From Cohnella kolymensis (GTDB taxonomy: Bacteria; Bacillota; Bacilli; Paenibacillales; Paenibacillaceae): a stretch of DNA of 64,000 nt. Under the pieces are notes generated by a model. That model searched no databases. It was given only the letters and a program-made list of their open reading frames with translations, and had not been told where the DNA came from. Positions 56,217-64,000 of this stretch are shown here, piece after piece (the stretch's first letter is position 1; every line of letters starts with the position of its first letter). The stretch covers positions 86,386 through 150,385 of the forward strand of contig NZ_JXAL01000023.1 of NCBI RefSeq assembly GCF_000829465.1. Direction: 5' to 3'. Made by a program: the position numbers and the translations under genes.

Positions 56217-59200
56217 ATGCAGCCGACGGAAGATCAAAGAAAGCGGTTCGAGGTGCTGCTGCAGCAGGCGCAACTGCCTGTCGAATGGGTCGAGCAACAT
56301 TTTCAGGACGGATACATAAAGCAATTGGAAATCAGTCGTTCCCGCAAGGAATGGACTTTTCATATCGGGAAAAGCGAGCTGCTGCCGGCCTCCATTTATG
56401 TTGGTTTTACCGAGAAGGTCAAGGAAAAGCTTGGTCATCACGCCGACATTCGCAAAGTGATCGTGTACGCGGAGAGTGTGCTCACAGAGAATATTTTCAA
56501 GAGTACTGGTCATGTTTTCGTAGATGGATGCAGCAAGAATTCGCTTCGGTCAACGGCTGGCTCGCGAAAGCCCGCATGGAGGCGGAAGGCGATCTGGCGA
56601 CCGTTATTCTGCTTGACGAGATGGGACTGGAGCTGGCCCGCAAAAAAAAATGTCGACACGCAGGCCGCCCGATTTTTCGAGGAGAGATTCCAACGCACGA
56701 TCAGGGTGAAATTGATCGCAGGCGAGTCCCGTCAAGAGGCTTACAATCAATTCGCGCAAAAAATCGAGCAGGAATCGCACGAAGCCATTCAGCAATTGAT
56801 GATCAGCTCCCGCGAGGAAGCGGCGGCGAACGAAGGCGAAGCGCCGCAAACGCTGCAGCACGGCTATGATATTAAGGATATGCCGGTGCCGATCGAACAG
56901 ATCCGTGAGGAAGAGAAGAAGGTTACGATTCAAGGCGCGATATTCAGTTTGGAAGTGAAGGAGCTTAAAAGCGGGAGCACGCTTTACACCTTCAACGTGA
57001 CGGATTTTACCGACTCCTTGGCCATAAAGCTGTTCGCTAAAAATAAAGAAGATAACAAAATGTTCGGCCTGCTTTCCAACGGGAAATGGGTGAAGCTGAG
57101 AGGCAAGGTCGAATATGACCGTTTCTTGAACCCGCCTGAGCTGATTATGTTTCCAAGCGACATGCGTGAAGTGCTGCCGCCGGCGGAACCTAAGGATGAT
57201 GCCGCGGACAAACGGGTGGAGTTTCATTTACATACCACTCTCAGCACGATGGATGCGGTAACTCCCGTAGATACTTATATTAAAACCGCCGCAAGATGGG
57301 GGCATAAAGCGGTAGCCGTCACCGATCACGCCAATGTGCAATGTTATCCGGACGCGGCGAAAGCAGGCAAAAAGCACGGCATTAAAGTACTGTTCGGCGT
57401 TGAGGCCAATGTCGTGAACGATGCGATCCCGATGGTGCTCAATCCGCGTCCGCAAAACTTGGCCGAGGCGACTTATGTCGTATTTGACATTGAGACGACC
57501 GGTCTGTCCGTCGTAAACAATAAAATCATCGAGCTCGCAGGCGTGAAAATAAAGGACGGCCAGGAAATCGGACGATTCGCCACTTTTATCAATCCGCATG
57601 AGCCTATTCCTTATAACATTCAGCAGTTAACCAACATTAACGACGAGATGGTTAAGGACGCTCCTGAGCTGGAGCCGAAGCTGAAAGAGTTTATCGAGTT
57701 TATCGAAGATGCCGTCTTGGTCGCCCATAATGCCCGTTTCGATAACGGATTTATGCAGGAGGCCTGCAAGCGGCACGGTCTGCCGCCGATTCAGAATCCT
57801 GTGCTCGATACGCTGGAATTGGCACGTTATCTTCATCCGACTATGAAAAATCACCGTTTGAACACATTGTCCGACCTTTATAAGGTTTCGCTGGAGAACC
57901 ATCACCGGGCCATCGATGACACCATCGCATTGGCAGGTGTGTTGGCCGGGCTGCTGAAGGACGCGCAAGCGCGCGGAGTAACGGAACTGCACAATCTGAA
58001 CGAGGTCAACGAGAACAGCTGGAAGACGACACGTCCGTTCCACTGCGGGATCTACGCGCTGAACGCGGCCGGCAAGAAAAACCTTTTTAAACTGATCTCC
58101 TTATCCCATACCGAATTTCTCAATCGTGTCGCCTGCATTCCGAAAAGCAAGCTGATCGAGCTGCGGGAAGGACTGCTGGTCATATCCGGCTGTGAAAAAG
58201 GCGAGCTGTTCGAGACGGTGCTGAACAAATCGGAGGACGAGGCGGCGGAAGTGGCCGCGTTCTATGACGTATTGGAAGTTCAGCCGCTCGATTTCTATAT
58301 GCATTTGCTGGACAAAGGATTGGTAGGCAGCCGTGCGGAACTGGAAGAGGCGCTTCGCCGCATCGTGCGGATCGGTGAGAAGCTGGGCAAACCCGTAATC
58401 GCTACGGGTAACGTCCATTACCTGACTCCTCGCGAGAAATTATTCCGCGATATTACGATTCACGGCATAACCGGGTTCAGTCCGCTGAAGGATCAGCGCA
58501 AACCGGACGCCCATTTCCGAACGACCAATGAGATGCTGGAGGCGTTTCAGTTTCTCGGTAAGGATAAAGCATATGAAGTCGTGGTCACGAACACATCCGA
58601 GCTGGCCGACCGCTTCGAACCATTTGATATGTTTCCGAGCGCCGGCGGACCAACCGACAACGGCTTGTTTTCTCCGATCATTGAGGGCGCCGACGAAGAA
58701 ATACGTGAAACCTGTTACGCAACGGCCAGATCGATGTATGGGGATGAGCTGCCGGACGTGGTGGTGCAGCGGCTCGAGAAGGAACTTGTCCCGATCATCA
58801 AATACGGATTCGCCGCCAACTATCTCATATCCGAAAGGCTTGTCAAGAAATCCAACCAGGACGGCTATCTCGTGGGATCGCGGGGATCGGTCGGCTCCTC
58901 GGTTGTCGCCACTTTCCTCGGCATATCGGAAGTAAATCCGCTTCCTGCCCACTATCTGTGCCGGAATCCGGAATGCAAGCACAGCGAATGGTTTTTGGAC
59001 GGAAGCGTGCCGAGCGGTTTTGATATGCCGGACAAATCATGTCCGAATTGCGGCACGATTATGAGAGGCGAAGGGCAGGATATACCGTTCGAGACGTTCC
59101 TCGGGTTCAAGGGCGACAAGGTTCCCGATATCGACTTGAACTTCTCCGGAGAATATCAGCCGCATGCGCATAATTATACGAAAGTGCTTTTCGGGGAGAA

Positions 59201-60548
59201 GAACGTATTCCGCGCGGGCACGATCGGTACGGTGGCGGAAAAAACGGCGTTCGGATTCACCAAGAAATACGAGGAGCATCACGGCAAATCATGGCGGGGA
59301 GCGGAGGTTAACCGGCTGGCAGCGGGCTGTACCGGCGTCAAGCGCAGCACCGGCCAGCATCCCGGCGGTATTGTCGTTGTTCCGGATTACATTGAAGTTG
59401 AAGATATCACTCCGGTGCAGTATCCGGCCGACGATAAATCTTCGGAGTGGAAGACGACGCATTTTGATTATCATGCCTTCGACGCCAATCTGCTCAAGCT
59501 TGATATTCTCGGCCACGATGATCCGACGATGATGCGGATGCTCCAGGATTTGACCGGTGTGGATCCGACCACGATTCCGATGAACGATCCGAAGGTCATG
59601 AGCTTGTTCAATTCAGTTGACGCGCTGGGGGTGACGCCGCAGCAAATTCGTTCTCCGGTGGCCACGTTCGGGGTTCCGGAGATGGGGACCCGATTCGTCC
59701 GGCAGATGCTCGAGGAGACGAAGCCGTCCTCGTTTGCGGACTTACTGCAAATATCGGGGCTTTCTCACGGTACCGGGGTTTGGCTGGGCAACGCGCAGGA
59801 GCTGATCAAGAACAACACGTGCAACATCAAAACCGTAATCGGCTGCCGTGACGACATCATGTTATTTCTAATATATAAGGCGGGGATGGACGCTTCGCTG
59901 GCGTTCAAAATTACGGAAAGCGTGCGGAAAGGGAAAGGGCTGACTCCCGAGTGGATCGATGAGATGAAGCGGTGCAAAGTACCGCAATGGTATATCGATT
60001 CCTGCCTGCGCATTGAGTACATGTTCCCGAAAGCCCATGCCGCAGCCTATGTCATTTCAGCGGTACGGACGGCATTTTTCAAACTTTATTATCCGATCCA
60101 ATATTATGCGACTTACTTCTCCGTACGTGCGGCCGACTTTGACGTCGAGGTGTTCTGCCAAGGATACGACGCAATTCTGAAGCTGCTGCTCGAGATTGAG
60201 CAGAAGGGCTTTCAGGCCACCACCAAAGAGAAAGGCATGATCTCGATTCTGGAAATGGGGCTGGAGATGACCGCGCGCGGGTTCAAGTTCAAGACGATTG
60301 ATCTTTACAAGTCCGATGCCACAAGATTCATAATCGAGGATGAGGCATTGATTCCTCCTTTCGCGGCCATTGCCGGAGTCGGCGACAATGCCGCCCGCAA
60401 TATTGCTGCGTCCCGGGAGGAAGGGGACTTTTTATCCATTGAAGACTTCCAGCAGCGTTCGAAAGCGAGCAAGACGATTGTGGACATTCTGACAGGCTTG
60501 GGATGCTTCCGGGGCATGCCGGAGTCCAATCAGCTCATGCTGTTCTAG
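56217..60548 (+). CDS. polC: DNA polymerase III alpha subunit PolC (Gram-positive type), with two compensating frameshifts
   Basis: A 1,443-residue replicative polymerase. In order: N-terminal region; OB fold (VTIQGAIFSLEVKEL, ~240-330); PHP domain (FHLHTTLSTMDAV); DEDD proofreading exonuclease (VFDIETTGLSV, HRAIDDT); four-Cys zinc module (CRNPECKHS ... CPNCG); polymerase palm (VPDIDLNFSGEYQ); HhH tail. Residues ~95-145 are out of frame. A G is missing at 56501 and an A is extra in the 9-A run 56642-56650; the alternative frame there reads the normal sequence (EYWSCFRRWMQQEFASVNGW). ATG 56217 follows GGAGAGG. Confidence 0.96.
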   Translation: MQPTEDQRKRFEVLLQQAQLPVEWVEQHFQDGYIKQLEISRSRKEWTFHIGKSELLPASIYVGFTEKVKEKLGHHADIRKVIVYAESVLTENIFKSTGHVFVDGCSKNSLRSTAGSRKPAWRRKAIWRPLFCLTRWDWSWPAKKNVDTQAARFFEERFQRTIRVKLIAGESRQEAYNQFAQKIEQESHEAIQQLMISSREEAAANEGEAPQTLQHGYDIKDMPVPIEQIREEEKKVTIQGAIFSLEVKELKSGSTLYTFNVTDFTDSLAIKLFAKNKEDNKMFGLLSNGKWVKLRGKVEYDRFLNPPELIMFPSDMREVLPPAEPKDDAADKRVEFHLHTTLSTMDAVTPVDTYIKTAARWGHKAVAVTDHANVQCYPDAAKAGKKHGIKVLFGVEANVVNDAIPMVLNPRPQNLAEATYVVFDIETTGLSVVNNKIIELAGVKIKDGQEIGRFATFINPHEPIPYNIQQLTNINDEMVKDAPELEPKLKEFIEFIEDAVLVAHNARFDNGFMQEACKRHGLPPIQNPVLDTLELARYLHPTMKNHRLNTLSDLYKVSLENHHRAIDDTIALAGVLAGLLKDAQARGVTELHNLNEVNENSWKTTRPFHCGIYALNAAGKKNLFKLISLSHTEFLNRVACIPKSKLIELREGLLVISGCEKGELFETVLNKSEDEAAEVAAFYDVLEVQPLDFYMHLLDKGLVGSRAELEEALRRIVRIGEKLGKPVIATGNVHYLTPREKLFRDITIHGITGFSPLKDQRKPDAHFRTTNEMLEAFQFLGKDKAYEVVVTNTSELADRFEPFDMFPSAGGPTDNGLFSPIIEGADEEIRETCYATARSMYGDELPDVVVQRLEKELVPIIKYGFAANYLISERLVKKSNQDGYLVGSRGSVGSSVVATFLGISEVNPLPAHYLCRNPECKHSEWFLDGSVPSGFDMPDKSCPNCGTIMRGEGQDIPFETFLGFKGDKVPDIDLNFSGEYQPHAHNYTKVLFGEKNVFRAGTIGTVAEKTAFGFTKKYEEHHGKSWRGAEVNRLAAGCTGVKRSTGQHPGGIVVVPDYIEVEDITPVQYPADDKSSEWKTTHFDYHAFDANLLKLDILGHDDPTMMRMLQDLTGVDPTTIPMNDPKVMSLFNSVDALGVTPQQIRSPVATFGVPEMGTRFVRQMLEETKPSSFADLLQISGLSHGTGVWLGNAQELIKNNTCNIKTVIGCRDDIMLFLIYKAGMDASLAFKITESVRKGKGLTPEWIDEMKRCKVPQWYIDSCLRIEYMFPKAHAAAYVISAVRTAFFKLYYPIQYYATYFSVRAADFDVEVFCQGYDAILKLLLEIEQKGFQATTKEKGMISILEMGLEMTARGFKFKTIDLYKSDATRFIIEDEALIPPFAAIAGVGDNAARNIAASREEGDFLSIEDFQQRSKASKTIVDILTGLGCFRGMPESNQLMLF

Positions 60549-60581
60549 GTCTGAGACGGCGCGGTTCAGGGAAAGTGATGG

Positions 60582-60611
60582 TTGCCAGCATCTTGAAGGT
60601 TATGGTATATT
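60582..60611 (+). promoter_or_regulatory. Extended -10 promoter for the rimP-nusA-infB operon
   Basis: TTGCCA (60582-60587), an 18-bp spacer, then TATATT (60606-60611) with TG at 60603-60604. Confidence 0.68.
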
Positions 60612-60646
60612 ATTTTTGGTAATCATGTGGATATCACTGTCTGCAG

Positions 60647-60668
60647 AAGAGTGGGGAAACCCACTCTT
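60647..60668 (+). promoter_or_regulatory. Leader hairpin upstream of rimP
   Basis: A perfect 9-bp stem AAGAGTGGG (60647-60655) / CCCACTCTT (60660-60668) capped by a GAAA tetraloop, then TTCCGTTTTG. It lies between the promoter and rimP. A partial terminator or an autoregulatory leader of the nusA operon is plausible. Confidence 0.6.
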
Positions 60669-60742
60669 TCCGTTTTGTCAACGGGTCTTTAGGTTTAACA
60701 AGAGTGCAGCGATCCATTTGAAGCATCGGGAGGTTGACCATT

Positions 60743-61204
60743 GTGAGCGCACCGAAAATGAAGTCCATCGTCGAGAGCTTCGCGGCTCCCTACCTCGAGG
60801 AGAACGGTTTTGAACTGGTGGATGTGGAGTACGTGAGGGAAAGCAGCAACTGGTTTTTGCGCGTATATGTGGACAAGGAGGGCGGCATCGATATCGACGA
60901 TTGCGGCCGTATTTCCGAATTCATCAGCGCCAAGCTGGATGAGCTGGATCCGATCTCTGACGCATACTTTCTGGAGGTCAGCTCGCCAGGTGCGGAACGT
61001 CCGCTTAAGAAGGCGGAGGACGTCGCCAAAGCGGTCGGCGAACATGTATTCGTTACGACCTATGAACAGATTGACGGGGCCAAAGAGTTTGAAGGACGGC
61101 TTGAAGGGTTTGACGGGGACACGCTTACGATTACCGTCGGACGCCGCAAACACGCCATCCCTTACAATAAAGTGGCCTCTGCACGTTTGGCCATCGTATT
61201 CTAA
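60743..61204 (+). CDS. rimP: Ribosome maturation factor RimP
   Basis: A 153-residue RimP (YlxS) with the family blocks [39 protein letters not shown] and [11 protein letters not shown]. It is needed for 30S maturation. GTG 60743 lies nine bases after GGGAGG. A TTG three codons earlier is directly at the site and is less likely. Confidence 0.96.
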   Translation: MSAPKMKSIVESFAAPYLEENGFELVDVEYVRESSNWFLRVYVDKEGGIDIDDCGRISEFISAKLDELDPISDAYFLEVSSPGAERPLKKAEDVAKAVGEHVFVTTYEQIDGAKEFEGRLEGFDGDTLTITVGRRKHAIPYNKVASARLAIVF

Positions 61205-61275
61205 TTCGAGCGGTACGACCCGAGAGTAATGCATGAGCATTACCCGGCGGCGGACAAAGGAGGAGTAATCAAGAC

Positions 61276-62322
61276 ATGAGCATGGAGTTCATTGAAGCGC
61301 TGTCCGAAATCGAGCGCGATAAGGGCATTAGCAAAGATGTCCTGATCGAGGCTATCGAAGCGGCACTTATCTCCAGCTACAAACGTAACTTTAATACGGC
61401 GCAGAATGTTCGGGTGGACGTAAACCAGACGACCGGACAAATTAAGGTTTACGCGCGCAAAACGATCGTGGAAGAGGTGCTGGATCCCCGTTTGGAAATT
61501 TCCCTGGAAGCTGCAAGATCGATCAATCCGCACTATCAACTGGAAGACATTGCGGAAATCGAGGTCACTCCCCGGGACTTCGGGCGCATTGCCGCTCAAA
61601 CCGCGAAACAGGTCGTCACACAGCGGATCCGCGAAGCGGAGCGCGGCCTTATCTATCATGCCTTTGTAGATAAAGAGCAAGATATTGTGACCGGTATCGT
61701 GCAGCGGATGGACCAGCGCAACCTGTATGTCGATCTCGGCAAAGTGGAAGCGGCGCTGCCGCTTACCGAACTGATGCCGACCGACAAATTCAAGCAAGGC
61801 GACCGGGTTAAATCGTATATTACAAAGGTGGAAAACACGAGCAAAGGCCCGCAAATCATTCTGTCACGCACTCATCCGGGCCTGCTGAAGCGTCTGTTCG
61901 AGCTTGAGGTTCCGGAAATTTTCGACGGGACGGTTGAGATTCGATCGGTAGCCCGCGAAGCCGGGTTCCGTTCCAAGATCGCCGTCTATTCCCGCAATGA
62001 TGAGGTGGATCCGGTCGGCTCCTGCGTAGGTCAAAAAGGCGTGCGTGTGCAAACGATCGTGATGGAATTGAAAGGCGAGAAAATCGACATTGTCCGATGG
62101 TCCGAGGCTATCGACGAGTACGTCGCGAATGCGCTCAGCCCTTCGAAGGTGCTTGAAGTGATCGTGTTCGAAGCCGAGAAGATGGCACGCGTAATCGTAC
62201 CGGACTATCAGCTGTCTCTGGCGATCGGGATTAAAGGGCAGAACGCGCGTCTGGCCGCCAAGCTGACCGGCTGGAAGATTGATATAAAAACATTCTGTCA
62301 CGCACTCATCCGGGCCTGCTGA
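61276..62322 (+). CDS. nusA: Transcription factor NusA, C-terminal tail altered by a tandem duplication
   Basis: A 348-residue frame. The NusA N-terminal domain ([19 protein letters not shown]), S1 domain (~135-200) and both KH domains (second ending [21 protein letters not shown]) are complete. After residue ~338 a perfect 434-bp duplication shifts the frame and replaces the normal 27-residue tail by about 10 residues (ending LIRAC). Deleting one copy restores a 365-residue NusA ending at 62807. NusA controls pausing, termination and antitermination. AAAGGAGGAG precedes ATG 61276. Confidence 0.95.
   Translation: MSMEFIEALSEIERDKGISKDVLIEAIEAALISSYKRNFNTAQNVRVDVNQTTGQIKVYARKTIVEEVLDPRLEISLEAARSINPHYQLEDIAEIEVTPRDFGRIAAQTAKQVVTQRIREAERGLIYHAFVDKEQDIVTGIVQRMDQRNLYVDLGKVEAALPLTELMPTDKFKQGDRVKSYITKVENTSKGPQIILSRTHPGLLKRLFELEVPEIFDGTVEIRSVAREAGFRSKIAVYSRNDEVDPVGSCVGQKGVRVQTIVMELKGEKIDIVRWSEAIDEYVANALSPSKVLEVIVFEAEKMARVIVPDYQLSLAIGIKGQNARLAAKLTGWKIDIKTFCHALIRAC
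61857..62290 (+). repeat. Tandem duplication, unit 1 (434 bp, within nusA)
   Basis: The first copy begins CATTCTGTCACG at 61857 and ends ATATAAAAA at 62290. Every segment I compared matches the second copy at an offset of exactly 434, and the translations are identical. Confidence 0.95.
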
Positions 62323-62724
62323 AGCGTCTGTTCGAGCTTGAGGTTCCGGAAATTTTCGACGGGACGGTTGAGATTCGATCGGTAGCCCGCGAAGCCGGGT
62401 TCCGTTCCAAGATCGCCGTCTATTCCCGCAATGATGAGGTGGATCCGGTCGGCTCCTGCGTAGGTCAAAAAGGCGTGCGTGTGCAAACGATCGTGATGGA
62501 ATTGAAAGGCGAGAAAATCGACATTGTCCGATGGTCCGAGGCTATCGACGAGTACGTCGCGAATGCGCTCAGCCCTTCGAAGGTGCTTGAAGTGATCGTG
62601 TTCGAAGCCGAGAAGATGGCACGCGTAATCGTACCGGACTATCAGCTGTCTCTGGCGATCGGGATTAAAGGGCAGAACGCGCGTCTGGCCGCCAAGCTGA
62701 CCGGCTGGAAGATTGATATAAAAA
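62291..62724 (+). repeat. Tandem duplication, unit 2 (434 bp, abutting unit 1)
   Basis: The second copy begins at 62291 directly after unit 1 and diverges after 62724, where the true 3' end of nusA continues with AGCGAGACG. 434 is not a multiple of three, so the second copy is out of frame with the first. Confidence 0.95.
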
Positions 62725-62807
62725 GCGAGACGCAAGCCGAGCAGGAATACGGACGTGCGAAAACAACCGGCGGGATGATGCATCAGGACAGCGTATCCAT
62801 CGACTGA
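62297..62807 (+). pseudogene. nusA: Duplicated 3' fragment of nusA
   Basis: A second KH-domain region plus the authentic NusA C terminus (ending MHQDSVSID at 62807). It has no start of its own. An internal GTG at 62439 could in principle begin a 122-residue KH-domain fragment, but no ribosome site was seen. If the duplication is real this is a remnant; if an artefact it is the missing end of nusA. Confidence 0.85.
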
Positions 62808-62856
62808 GCTGGTGATTATGAAGTGCGTTTCTCACGAAACGCTGGGAGGGATCGCA

Positions 62857-63177
62857 TTGAGGCCGAGAAAGATACCGCAGCGCAAATGCGTTGCCTGTCA
62901 GCAAATGATGCCCAAGAAGGAATTGATTCGCATCGTGCGCTCACCCGAAGGGGAGATCAACATCGACTTGACCGGCAAGAAGCCGGGCCGCGGCGCTTAT
63001 CTGTGCGGTAAAGTGGGATGCTTCAAGCTTGCAAAAAAGTCCAAAGCGTTCGAGAGAGCGTTAAAAGCGCCGGTCGGTTCGGAAATCTATGACCGTCTGG
63101 AAGCCGACTTCATTCAAGTGGAAGATGAGTTTCAATCGAACAAGGAGCTCGTGAATGACCATGACGACGGCGAATAA
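62857..63177 (+). CDS. rnpM: RNA-binding protein YlxR/RnpM
   Basis: A 106-residue YlxR-family protein with the CVAC motif after RPRKIPQRK, then KKELIRIVR and GRGAYLC. In B. subtilis YlxR (RnpM) has been described as an RNase P modulator. TTG 62857 lies seven bases after GGGAGG; the frame is open to a GTG at 62812 with no site. It overlaps the next gene by 23 bp. Confidence 0.93.
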   Translation: MRPRKIPQRKCVACQQMMPKKELIRIVRSPEGEINIDLTGKKPGRGAYLCGKVGCFKLAKKSKAFERALKAPVGSEIYDRLEADFIQVEDEFQSNKELVNDHDDGE

Positions 63178-63499
63178 GGTATTATCCCGGCTGGGATTGG
63201 CGATGAGGGCAGGCAAGCTCGCCAGCGGCGAAGAGATCGTGATGAAAGCGATCCGCTCAGGCGAAGCCAAGCTCGTCTTGCTCGCCGGTGACGCATCGGA
63301 GAATACGGGGAAGAAAATAGCGGACAAATGCGCCAGTTACGGCATCCCGCTGCGGATCGGTTTTACCCGGCAGGAATTGGGAGCAGCCGTGGGCAAGCCT
63401 GAGCGCGTCATTTTTGCTGTGACGGACAAGGGTTTTGCCGACATGCTTACCGACGGTTGGGGTCATCATTCGGAGGTGGAGAATATTGAGCAAAGATAA
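63155..63499 (+). CDS. rplGA: L7Ae/L30e-like RNA-binding protein YlxQ
   Basis: A 114-residue L7Ae-family protein with LSRLGLAMRAGKLASGEE, KLVLLAGDASENT and YGIPLRIGFTRQELG. It is predicted to bind kink-turn RNA; its cellular role is unsettled. AAGGAG is seven bases before ATG 63155, within the end of ylxR. Confidence 0.92.
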   Translation: MTMTTANKVLSRLGLAMRAGKLASGEEIVMKAIRSGEAKLVLLAGDASENTGKKIADKCASYGIPLRIGFTRQELGAAVGKPERVIFAVTDKGFADMLTDGWGHHSEVENIEQR

Positions 63500-64000
63500 C
63501 ACGGATAACAACAAGGATAAAGTCAGGGTTTACGAATATGCGAAGCAGCTCAACATGAGCAGCAAAGAGGTCATCACGATTCTCAAAAGAATGAATATGC
63601 CCGTCAATAATCATATGAGTGTGATGGAAGACGGCATGACCGGAGCGGTAGAGAAATTTTTCCGCGACGTGAAGGCGAATGCGGCAGCGAAGATGGCGCA
63701 GTCTGCGGCGAAACCGGCTGACAAGCGTCCTGCGCAAGGAGCGGCATCAGCTCCGGCACAAAACCAAACGGCAGCCCCGCGGAGATCAGAGGATCAAGGG
63801 CAGCCGGCTCGTCCTGCGGCGGTTCCTGCTTCTTCGGCGGCAGCGCCGACAGCGCCGACAGCTTCTTCGGCTGCGCCGCGTGAAGGCAACAGCCGTCCTC
63901 AAGGTCAAGGTGGATACGGTCAGCGCGAAGGCGGCAGCCGTCCGCAAGGTCAAGGCGGGTACGCTCAGCGCGAAGGCGGCAGCCGTCCGCAGGGTCAAGG
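63486..64000 (+). CDS. infB: Translation initiation factor IF-2, 3' end outside window
   Basis: The start is TTG 63486, nine bases after GGAGG and overlapping ylxQ by 14 bp. The first ~60 residues form the IF2 N-terminal domain (VRVYEYAKQLNMSSKEVI, LKRMNMPVNNHMS). A low-complexity Ala/Pro/Gln/Gly/Arg linker follows, with a 15-residue tandem repeat at the right edge. The GTPase domain lies beyond the window. Confidence 0.95.
   Translation, partial: MSKDNTDNNKDKVRVYEYAKQLNMSSKEVITILKRMNMPVNNHMSVMEDGMTGAVEKFFRDVKANAAAKMAQSAAKPADKRPAQGAASAPAQNQTAAPRRSEDQGQPARPAAVPASSAAAPTAPTASSAAPREGNSRPQGQGGYGQREGGSRPQGQGGYAQREGGSRPQGQ
63879..64000 (+). repeat. infB: 45-bp tandem coding repeat in the infB linker
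   Basis: At least 2.7 in-frame copies of a 15-residue unit, RE-G-(N/G)-SRPQGQGGY-(G/A)-Q, run to the window edge. The units differ at a few positions. Such Gly/Arg/Gln linkers are common in IF2 but vary in copy number. Confidence 0.9.

Noticed and set aside
63879..64000. CRISPR-like repeat array
   Set aside because: The repeats are in frame in infB, contiguous without spacers, and encode a Gly/Arg-rich linker.

Overview
This window looks like a Bacillales chromosome segment, most likely Paenibacillaceae. The evidence is gene order and gene content. The order follows the Bacillus subtilis backbone: ylqG-ylqH, sucCD, dprA, topA, trmFO, hslVU, codY, the fla/che operon, rpsB-tsf, pyrH-frr-uppS-cdsA-dxr-rseP-proS-polC, then rimP-nusA-ylxR-ylxQ-infB. 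Firmicute-specific proteins are present (CodY, PolC, FliY, CheC/CheD). Prolyl-tRNA synthetase is the short archaeal-like form. GTG and TTG starts with strong GGAGG ribosome sites are frequent. Nearly everything is on the + strand; only comM is on the - strand. No tRNA, rRNA, insertion sequence, prophage or CRISPR array was seen.

Layout. (1) 0-8 kb: a FliK-like/FlhB-C-like gene pair, yraN, hflK-hflC, divergent comM, and sucCD. (2) 8-15.7 kb: dprA, topA, trmFO, hslVU and codY, closed by a strong terminator. (3) 15.9-47.1 kb: one very long flagellar/chemotaxis operon of about 35 genes with no T-tract terminator until its last gene. It builds, in order, the rod and basal body (flgB, flgC, fliE-fliJ), the hook (fliK, flgD, flgE), the switch and stator accessories (swrD, fliL, fliM, fliY, cheY), the export gate (fliO-fliR, flhB, flhA), the placement GTPases (flhF, flhG), the chemotaxis core (cheB, A, W, C, D), sigD, fapA and three little-known small proteins. 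(4) 47.4-56 kb: rpsB, tsf, pyrH, frr, isoprenoid and phospholipid genes, rseP and proS. (5) 56-64 kb: polC, then rimP-nusA-rnpM-rplGA-infB; infB runs off the end.

The most notable feature is sequence integrity. Single-base indels break or scramble hflC, sucD, a TIGR02530-type flagellar gene, flhA (twice) and polC (two compensating shifts). Each lies at a GG pair or an A homopolymer. In addition, nusA carries a perfect, immediately adjacent 434-bp tandem duplication. The homopolymer pattern in core genes points to sequencing or assembly error for most of these. The nusA duplication leaves about 338 of 365 residues intact and could be real. I did not find a new defence, mobile or biosynthetic system. 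The best candidates for undescribed biology are the small proteins between fapA and rpsB, the FliK-like/FlhB-C-like pair at the left end, and the structured intergenic elements inside the flagellar operon.
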